From contig CAYQAE010000039.1 in the NCBI GenBank assembly GCA_964415445.1, forward strand, positions 6,419-17,991: a stretch of 11,573 nt of DNA. Direction: 5' to 3'. Shown in pieces: positions 7,137-11,573 of this stretch; the first letter of the stretch is position 1, and every line of letters starts with the position of its first letter. Under the pieces are notes generated by a model, which was not told where the DNA came from, searched no databases, and saw only the letters and a program-made list of their open reading frames with translations. Both the position numbers and the translations under genes were made by a program. The DNA comes from CAYQAE01 sp964415445 [NCBI: uncultured archaeon]. Its GTDB lineage: Archaea > CAYQAE01.

Positions 7137-7325
7137 ATGGATTATAATATTCAACAACCTAAAACTAAATTTTTGAAAGTCAGATGTAATGATTGTGGCA
7201 ATGAACAAGTAATATTTGGAGCTCCAGCTACTCAAATAAAATGTATTGTTTGTGATAAAGTATTGGCAACCCCAAAAGGTGGTAAAGGTTTAATTAAGAC
7301 AAAAATATTAGGGGTGCTAACTTAG
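7137..7325 (+). CDS. rps27e: Ribosomal protein eS27
   Basis: This small-subunit zinc-ribbon protein is shared by archaea and eukaryotes. From ATG 7137 it has 62 residues, the usual archaeal size. The zinc ligands are C17-x2-C20 and C36-x2-C39, with the family core FLKVRCNDCGNEQVIFG and a CIVCDKVLATPKGGKG segment. A TTG at 7119 would add six residues inside eL42. I prefer the ATG because GGTGA (7127-7131) is a good ribosome site 5 nt before it, formed by the last codons of eL42. Its stop directly abuts the TTG start of aIF2-alpha. Confidence 0.93.
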   Translation: MDYNIQQPKTKFLKVRCNDCGNEQVIFGAPATQIKCIVCDKVLATPKGGKGLIKTKILGVLT

Positions 7326-8123
7326 TTGGTTAAAAAAATAAAAAAGTGGCCAGATGTAGGAGAATTAGTTTTAGTCACTGCAAATAAAGTAATTCCACAG
7401 GGAGTATTTGTAAACCTAGATGAATATGAAAATAAGGAAGGTTTTATTCACATATCTGAAATTGCCTCAAAATGGGTTAAAAATATTAGACATTTTGTAA
7501 AAGAGGGTCAAAAAGTAGTAACCAGAGTTTTAAGATTAAACCCAAAATCAAATCAAATAGATCTATCTCTAAAGAGAGTTTCACGTGCAGCTAGACGTAA
7601 TAAAATTTATTTTTCAAAAAGAGATCAAAAGACAGAAAAATTAATGGAATATGCTGCCAAGAAATTAAATAAAAGTTTAGATCAAGCTTATGAAGAAGTA
7701 GGATTTAAATTACAAGAGCATTTTGATGATATGTATCATGCTTTTGAAAAGTCACTTGATGAGGGAAGTAAACCCTTTGAAAAAGCAAATATAAGCCAAG
7801 ATTGGATAAAAACTTTGGTTCCAATATGTCAATCATCCATTGAAAAACCTAAAGTTTCAATAAAAGAGAATGTTGAATTAAAATGCTATGAAAATGATGG
7901 TTTGCTTAAGATTAAAGAAATCTTCAAAAATACTCAAAATGAAATAAAAGATAATGGCTCTTCTGTTAAGATGTATTTTGTCGGAGCTCCGAGATATAGG
8001 ATAGAAGTTACATCCAGTGATTATAAATCAGCTGAGAAAATTTTATCAGCGATAAATGATTCTCTATCGAATCAGATGAAAAATTTCAAAGGTAGTATTT
8101 CTTTTGATAGGCTTAAAAAATGA
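7326..8123 (+). CDS. Translation initiation factor aIF2, alpha subunit
   Basis: The alpha subunit of the a/eIF2 heterotrimer helps deliver initiator Met-tRNA to the small ribosomal subunit. The 265 residues show the normal three domains: an S1-type OB fold (about 10-85, with QGVFVNLDEYENKEGFIHIS), a helical domain (about 90-170), and an alpha/beta domain that binds the gamma subunit (about 175-265, with FVGAPRYRIEV). S48 in SEIASKWVKNI lies at the position reported to be phosphorylated in Pyrococcus; the exact eukaryotic Ser51 position aligns with A47. It starts at TTG immediately after the eS27 TAG, with GGGGTG (7311-7316) as ribosome site, and its TGA overlaps the Nop10 ATG. The order eL42-eS27-aIF2-alpha-Nop10 is a familiar archaeal cluster. 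Confidence 0.95.
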   Translation: MVKKIKKWPDVGELVLVTANKVIPQGVFVNLDEYENKEGFIHISEIASKWVKNIRHFVKEGQKVVTRVLRLNPKSNQIDLSLKRVSRAARRNKIYFSKRDQKTEKLMEYAAKKLNKSLDQAYEEVGFKLQEHFDDMYHAFEKSLDEGSKPFEKANISQDWIKTLVPICQSSIEKPKVSIKENVELKCYENDGLLKIKEIFKNTQNEIKDNGSSVKMYFVGAPRYRIEVTSSDYKSAEKILSAINDSLSNQMKNFKGSISFDRLKK

Positions 8124-8275
8124 AAAAACTAAAAAAATGTGAATGTGGAAAGTATACTTTAGAAGATAAATGTCCTAAATGTGGGAAAGAAACATTTAGC
8201 CCCCATCCTGCTAAATTTTCACCTCAGGATAAATATGGTAAATATAGAAGAATGTTAAAAAAGAGAGTGAATTAA
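8120..8275 (+). CDS. nop10: H/ACA ribonucleoprotein subunit Nop10
   Basis: Nop10 is the small structural subunit that joins Cbf5 and L7Ae in H/ACA RNPs, which make pseudouridine in rRNA. The 51-residue ORF begins with ATG overlapping the aIF2-alpha stop by 4 nt (ATGA). It has a zinc ribbon, C7-x-C9 and C18-x2-C21, then the family hallmark SPHPAKFSPQDKYGKYRR. The archaeal form is normally 55-60 residues, so this one is complete but at the short end. The stop abuts the ATG of the next gene, so it sits inside a fully coupled stretch. Confidence 0.95.
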   Translation: MKKLKKCECGKYTLEDKCPKCGKETFSPHPAKFSPQDKYGKYRRMLKKRVN

Positions 8276-9049
8276 ATGGAAGATATAATAGAAGTTCATA
8301 AAAAAAATATTAAATTAAAAAATACAATTTTTATAGAAGGACTTCCAGGTATTGGAAATGTTGGTAAACTTGTAGCTGAACATTTAATTGATGAATTAGG
8401 AGCAAAAAAACTTGCTACAATGTATTCATCTAATTTTTTGCATCAAGTTACTATAGAAGATGATAATACAGTCAAATTAATGAAGAATGATTTTTTTTAT
8501 TATAAAGGAGAAAAAATTGATTTATTATTTTTAGTAGGAGACTCCCAACCAGTCCCTGCAGATAGCAGAGGACATTATGCAGTAATTGGGTCTATTCTTG
8601 ATTTTATACAAAAATATGACTTAAAAGAAATTTTTACTTTAGGCGGATATGCAACAGGCAGACCTATAAAAGAATCAAAAGTTTTTGGAGCATCAACTGA
8701 TATTGATTTGGTAAATAAATACAAAGAATATGGAGTAATTTATGGTAAAAATCCAGGTGGGGCAATTGTAGGCGCATCTGGATTATTAATAGGACTAGGA
8801 ATGTTAAGAGATATTAATGGGACCTGTCTTTTGGGAGAAACTCATGGATATCTACCTATAGCAGATGCTAAATCAGCAGAATCAGTTTTAAAGATACTAT
8901 TAGATATAATTGGTATTTCTGTAAGTTTAGAAGGTTTGCATGAGAAAGCAGAAAAAGTAGAAAAAATACTAGTAAAATTAAGAGAACAGATAAAGAAACA
9001 AAAAGGAGAAAAAACAGACGCAGACGACACAACAAAATACATTGGATAA
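8276..9049 (+). CDS. PAC2-family proteasome assembly chaperone homologue
   Basis: The 257-residue protein belongs to the archaeal PAC2-like family (the PbaA/PbaB group), homologues of eukaryotic proteasome assembly chaperones; some archaeal members bind or activate the 20S core. Seen: IFIEGLPGIGNVGKLVAEHL near the N-terminus, a GDSQPVPADSRGHYAV segment, FTLGGYATGRPIKESKVFGA, GGAIVGASGLLIGLG, and GETHGYLPIADAKSAESVL. A basic, probably coiled-coil helix (about 215-245) and an acidic/Thr-rich tail follow, ending TTKYIG. The terminal Tyr recalls the HbYX-type C-termini used to dock on the proteasome, but it is third from the end rather than second. The gene follows Nop10 without a gap, an arrangement common in archaea. 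Confidence 0.9.
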   Translation: MEDIIEVHKKNIKLKNTIFIEGLPGIGNVGKLVAEHLIDELGAKKLATMYSSNFLHQVTIEDDNTVKLMKNDFFYYKGEKIDLLFLVGDSQPVPADSRGHYAVIGSILDFIQKYDLKEIFTLGGYATGRPIKESKVFGASTDIDLVNKYKEYGVIYGKNPGGAIVGASGLLIGLGMLRDINGTCLLGETHGYLPIADAKSAESVLKILLDIIGISVSLEGLHEKAEKVEKILVKLREQIKKQKGEKTDADDTTKYIG

Positions 9050-9062
9050 ACTTTGATCTAAA

Positions 9063-9935
9063 ATGAAATTATTTGATTCCTTTATTATTTATATTAAAGG
9101 TTTACTTATGGGTATGGCTGATATTATACCTGGTATTTCAGGTGGAACTATTGCTCTTTTAACTGGTATCTATGAGAGATTAGTTAGTGCAATAAAATCT
9201 ATTGATTTTAAGTTTATTCCTCTCTTTTTCAAAGGTAGAACTACTGAAGCCAAGACTAATTTTAAAAAAATAGATTTTAAATTATTTATACCTCTTATAA
9301 TGGGTATAGCTACAGCTTTTGTTACTCTTGCAAAGATTTTATCATATCTTTTGGATAATCATGAAGCTATAATTTATGCTTTCTTTTTTGGACTTATTTT
9401 AGCTTCAGCTTTGATAATATCAAAGCATGTTGAGAGATTTGATTATAAAAATGTTTTTTGGTTATCGATAGGATTTATCCTTACTTTTTTATTTGTAGGA
9501 GTTGAACCGCTAGATGCAAATCATTCGCTTTTAGTCATTTTTTTATCTGGCATTGTTGCCATATGTGCGATGATACTACCTGGTATTTCTGGTGCATTTA
9601 TCTTATTACTTCTAAATCAATATGAATATATGTTAGATGTTTTAAATAATCTTGAATTTATAGATATGTTTGTATTTATCTTAGGCGCTCTTTTGGGTAT
9701 TACTACTTTTTCTAGATTTTTAGGTTATCTTCTGGATAGATATGAATCATTTACTATTTCTTTTTTGATTGGAATGATGCTAGGTGCTTTGCGACTTCCT
9801 TATAATAATATGACTTCTAATTATAGTTCGATTTATTCTGTATTTGTGGCTATATCTTTAGGTTTTACTTTGATAATTTTTATCCAATATCTTGCAGATA
9901 AATTTACAAAAGAGCAGGAAATATTAACACCATAA
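9063..9935 (+). CDS. DUF368 membrane protein, likely polyprenyl-phosphate translocase
   Basis: This polytopic membrane protein has 290 residues. The two family hallmarks are DIIPGISGG (20-28) and a second copy MILPGISGA (169-177). Each half also has a YLLD...E...F.G segment (about 95-115 and 221-241), so the protein is an internal duplication. Bacterial DUF368 proteins (PopT) were shown to return undecaprenyl phosphate across the membrane; in archaea the matching carrier would be dolichyl phosphate, released by AglB after glycan transfer. That substrate is inference. It starts 13 nt after the PAC2 gene, so it is probably the last gene of the PCNA operon, and a hairpin plus T-run follows. Its DNA is visibly more T-rich than its neighbours, as expected for a membrane protein. 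Confidence 0.88.
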   Translation: MKLFDSFIIYIKGLLMGMADIIPGISGGTIALLTGIYERLVSAIKSIDFKFIPLFFKGRTTEAKTNFKKIDFKLFIPLIMGIATAFVTLAKILSYLLDNHEAIIYAFFFGLILASALIISKHVERFDYKNVFWLSIGFILTFLFVGVEPLDANHSLLVIFLSGIVAICAMILPGISGAFILLLLNQYEYMLDVLNNLEFIDMFVFILGALLGITTFSRFLGYLLDRYESFTISFLIGMMLGALRLPYNNMTSNYSSIYSVFVAISLGFTLIIFIQYLADKFTKEQEILTP

Positions 9936-9944
9936 TTGAAATAT

Positions 9945-9974
9945 TCGACATTTGTCGAGTAAAAATTATTTTTT
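9945..9974 (+). terminator. Hairpin plus T-run ending the PCNA-to-DUF368 operon
   Basis: A 6-bp stem TCGACA (9945-9950) and TGTCGA (9953-9958), with only TT between, is followed by a six-T run (9969-9974). The palindrome is conspicuous because it contains CG pairs in very A+T-rich DNA. It might instead be a regulator site for the next gene, whose TATA-like box lies just downstream. Confidence 0.5.
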
Positions 9975-9982
9975 GCAAACGG

Positions 9983-9989
9983 TTAAATA
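9983..9989 (+). promoter_or_regulatory. TATA box of the small CxxC protein gene
   Basis: TTAAATA with GG directly upstream is centred 33 bp before the ATG at 10019. Initiation about 25 bp downstream would leave a leader of only some 8 nt, and no Shine-Dalgarno sequence is present. Confidence 0.45.
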
Positions 9990-10018
9990 GAGATAAATTA
10001 TCACAAAATATTGATATT

Positions 10019-10225
10019 ATGTATTATTCACAATGTGAAAATTGTAAGAAACAAGCCTTTATTTTACGTAAATGCAGTATCTGTAGCAGTTGGGTTTGTG
10101 ATAAGTGTTTTATTTTAGATAAAGCATATTATTATGGTATTTGTGGCAAATGTTATCGTATGTCCCATATTGAACAACCAAAAGGAAATATTAGAAAAGA
10201 TATGTGGTTATATTCTACTCCTTAA
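10019..10225 (+). CDS. Small protein with four CxxC pairs, unknown function
   Basis: I do not recognise this 68-residue protein as a named family. It has four CxxC pairs, C6/C9, C19/C22, C27/C30 and C42/C45, plus Cys-poor flanks, which fits two zinc sites, possibly interleaved as in B-box, TRIAD or RING-like folds. The pattern CSICSSWVCDKC with an aromatic between pairs is typical of such treble-clef or cross-brace arrangements. The tail after residue 48 is short and contains RKDMWLYSTP. No membrane segment is seen. The coding status is supported by the regular Cys spacing, a TATA-like box and an ORF filling the space up to the convergent gene (1-nt gap). It may bind nucleic acid or a protein partner; no substrate can be inferred. 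Confidence 0.75.
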   Translation: MYYSQCENCKKQAFILRKCSICSSWVCDKCFILDKAYYYGICGKCYRMSHIEQPKGNIRKDMWLYSTP

Positions 10226-10226
10226 A

Positions 10227-10520
10227 TTATATATAAGCTGCTCTAAGATGGGCAAGTGTTTTTTTACCTTTTTTTGTGAGTTTATATACTTTCTCACCTA
10301 GTTTTTCAATTTTTTTGTATTCAATCAGTTTCTTTTTATTTAATTTAGATAATTTACTATCTAAAATGTATATAGGAATACCTGTAAGATATGCCATAGT
10401 TGTTGTATCTAATTTTTTTTCGTTTAACCTCTTTAGAATATCGTATCCTGTCTCACCAAGCTCTAGATACATTTTAATGTTGTCTAAAAGTATTATGCCT
10501 TTTATTTGTTCAGTCATCAT
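10227..10520 (-). CDS. Winged-helix DNA-binding protein
   Basis: The 97-residue protein looks like a stand-alone winged-helix transcription regulator of the broad PadR/MarR/ArsR type. Helices are predicted at about 3-32; a helix-turn-helix follows with TTTMAYLTGIPIYILDSKLS as the first and recognition helices; the wing is KKKLIEYKK...KVYKLTKKGKKTL, the last part being a very common wHTH ending. No effector domain is present, so it may act as a small dimeric repressor. The ATG at 10518-10520 is chosen because a strong TATA-like box is centred 26 bp upstream, exactly right for a leaderless mRNA; the ATG three bases later is the alternative. The plus-strand ORF covering this region is a shadow. 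The target is unknown; the neighbouring CxxC protein gene or its own promoter are candidates. Confidence 0.8.
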   Translation of the reverse strand: MMTEQIKGIILLDNIKMYLELGETGYDILKRLNEKKLDTTTMAYLTGIPIYILDSKLSKLNKKKLIEYKKIEKLGEKVYKLTKKGKKTLAHLRAAYI

Positions 10521-10541
10521 ATATATTTTTGTTAATCAAAA

Positions 10542-10550
10542 GTTATAAAC
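10542..10550 (-). promoter_or_regulatory. TATA box of the winged-helix gene, leaderless
   Basis: On the minus strand GTTTATAAC follows a purine block GTGAAAG that suits a BRE. Its centre is 26 bp before the ATG at 10520, so transcription should begin at or next to the start codon. This is the clearest promoter in the window. Confidence 0.65.
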
Positions 10551-10576
10551 CTTTCACCTAAGTTTAATCATTTAAA

Positions 10577-11185
10577 TCAACCAACATATATTGGTTTTTT
10601 TGAAACATATATACTCATTTTTCCTCTTTTTTTTTCAAGAAGAATTTTCATATAAGCCATTGCTACATAATGAGTTAATAATATCTCGGAAGTCTTAAAA
10701 TAAGATAGTGTAGGTATTCCACCTATAAAAACAATTTTTCCTTCAAAATCATCAATTTTAATTTCAATGTAGCCTTGAAAATCTCTTTTTTTTGCTTCAT
10801 TTAGAAATTCTTCCAGTGCTTTTTCGTTTATTTCAAGCTCTTCTCCTTGTTTTTTAGAGTTAGTATTATTTACTATTACATCTAGCATGGTCTTATTTAC
10901 GATATTTTCATCTAGCTCATAAATATCTATTATAGTTCCTTTTTCATTTTTTGCTTTATCCAAAAGATCATGAGCATCTTTTCCTAAAAAAAATTTTTCA
11001 TCATGAGTAAATACAGAAAATACAATATCTCCACATCTTAAAAAAGCAAATCCAATCCCATAAGTTGTTTCTAATCGTATATATCCGCTCAAATTCATTT
11101 TTTTTACTTTTTTAAATAAGCGATTAATATCCACAAATGTAACTTTCATCTTCTCTTGTATTGGTTTTCCTTTTGGTATTTCCAT
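10577..11185 (-). CDS. DUF2226/DUF4388-like two-repeat protein
   Basis: This 202-residue protein opens MEIPKGKPIQEKMKVTFVDI, which recalls archaeal DUF2226 proteins; the function is unknown. I see two related halves. The first has NLSGYIRLETTYGIGFAFLR then GDIVFSVF (about 31-59). The second has DFQGYIEIKIDDFEGKIVFI then GIPTLSYF (about 135-163). Each is a GYI-strand, a hydrophobic strand ending in a Gly-rich turn, then helices and a final IDIYEL or MSIYVS strand. This resembles the DUF4388/PATAN arrangement seen in prokaryotic signalling and polarity proteins. A polar linker (about 105-120) separates the halves. No membrane segment is seen. The upstream minus-strand gene ends 4 nt before this ATG and contains the same domain, so the two form an operon of paralogues. 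The DUF2226 name is from memory of the family's look. Confidence 0.75.
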   Translation of the reverse strand: MEIPKGKPIQEKMKVTFVDINRLFKKVKKMNLSGYIRLETTYGIGFAFLRCGDIVFSVFTHDEKFFLGKDAHDLLDKAKNEKGTIIDIYELDENIVNKTMLDVIVNNTNSKKQGEELEINEKALEEFLNEAKKRDFQGYIEIKIDDFEGKIVFIGGIPTLSYFKTSEILLTHYVAMAYMKILLEKKRGKMSIYVSKKPIYVG

Positions 11186-11189
11186 ATAA

Positions 11190-11573
11190 TCAGCCTTTTT
11201 GAACTTTAATTTTTTTCATTTTTTGTAATTTTTTTAGATGATCAAGATATGATTTTACACTTATGTTTATATTTCTCTCAGCTAATTTTTGATATATTTT
11301 TGCTGCTGTTCTTTTTCCATTTGTCAAATAAAATATCATCCTTTCTGTTTGTTCCCAATCTTCTGGCAGAGATTTAATATTTTTTTTCAATTTTATAGAT
11401 TCTAACCATTTTCTTCCGGCTCTTTCAGGTCCGTGTATCATCTCTAAAATATCTTTATCTACTGTAAATATATCTATAAATAAACTAGTTTCTTTTGTTA
11501 TTTTTGAAATATAATCTAAAGCCCTCTCTCCTCTTATACATGTAGTTTCAGCCCCATAGATACTACTTACTAT
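11190..11573 (-). CDS. DUF2226-like domain plus winged helix, 5' end cut by window
   Basis: The frame is open to the last base, so the ATG at 11439-11441 is an internal Met and the gene continues beyond the window. The first 46 visible residues (IVSSIYGAETTC, then RGERALDYI, then SLFIDIFTVDKDILEM) align without gaps to residues 54-99 of the downstream protein (IVFSVFTH, GKDAHDLL, TIIDIYELDENI). It is therefore a paralogue of that protein. After a linker with GPERAGRKW comes a C-terminal winged helix: TERMIFYLTNGKRTAAKIYQ, then SVKSYLDHLKKLQKMKKIKV (about 75-125 of the fragment). So a sensory-like or scaffold domain is fused to a likely DNA-binding or protein-binding domain. It is co-transcribed with the downstream paralogue, 4 nt apart. 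Function unknown. Confidence 0.75.
   Translation of the reverse strand: MVSSIYGAETTCIRGERALDYISKITKETSLFIDIFTVDKDILEMIHGPERAGRKWLESIKLKKNIKSLPEDWEQTERMIFYLTNGKRTAAKIYQKLAERNINISVKSYLDHLKKLQKMKKIKVQKG

Noticed and set aside
10276-10548. Plus-strand ORF of 90 codons
   Set aside because: It lies over the winged-helix gene, has low-complexity Ser/Phe-rich composition and no promoter or ribosome site; it is a shadow.
10579-10601. Stem AACCAA/TTGGTT followed by a T-run on the plus strand
   Set aside because: It looks like a terminator, but no plus-strand gene leads into it and it lies in the last codons of the minus-strand 202-residue gene, where the Lys-Pro codons account for the T-run.
11439-11441. 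ATG as the start of an 83-residue winged-helix protein
   Set aside because: The frame stays open to the window edge and the upstream residues match the neighbouring paralogue, so this Met is internal.

Overview
The window comes from a strongly A+T-rich archaeon of the euryarchaeal sort. The evidence is a run of archaeal/eukaryotic-type information genes (PCNA, GINS, ribosomal proteins eL42 and eS27, aIF2-alpha, Nop10), an AglB oligosaccharyltransferase, TATA-like boxes about 25-30 bp before several starts, GTGAT or GGAG ribosome sites, and TTG starts. I cannot name the order or genus from sequence alone.

Left part (1-5426). The tail of a YkgJ-type cysteine-cluster protein is followed by a hairpin plus T-run terminator. 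Next comes a GT4 glycosyltransferase, which converges within 1 nt on an opposite-strand pair: a four-helix DMT/SMR-like membrane protein overlapping the 3' end of aglB (STT3 family). AglB diverges from a thioredoxin reductase across about 120 bp of promoter DNA.

Central operon (5540-9935). This tightly packed plus-strand array is PCNA (in two reading frames), Gins51, eL42, eS27, aIF2-alpha, Nop10, a PAC2-type proteasome-assembly-chaperone homologue and a DUF368 membrane protein. Many junctions overlap by 1-4 nt or abut, which implies translational coupling. The array couples replisome, ribosome/initiation and proteasome-related functions and ends at a hairpin plus T-run. Its most striking feature is that the PCNA coding sequence is broken by a stop and a -1 frame change exactly at the end of the interdomain connecting loop. 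This leaves an N-domain ORF and a C-domain ORF that starts at TTG 2 nt after the stop.

Right part (9936-11573). A small protein with four CxxC pairs (probably leaderless) converges within 1 nt on a winged-helix regulator with a clear leaderless promoter. Upstream on the minus strand are two tandem genes, one cut by the window edge. They share a domain resembling DUF2226/DUF4388-type proteins; the partial one ends in a winged helix and the complete one holds two copies of the fold.

AglB, the GT4, the small DMT-like protein and the DUF368 protein together suggest a protein N-glycosylation theme. DUF368 relatives in bacteria recycle polyprenyl-phosphate carriers, but the functional link here is inference.
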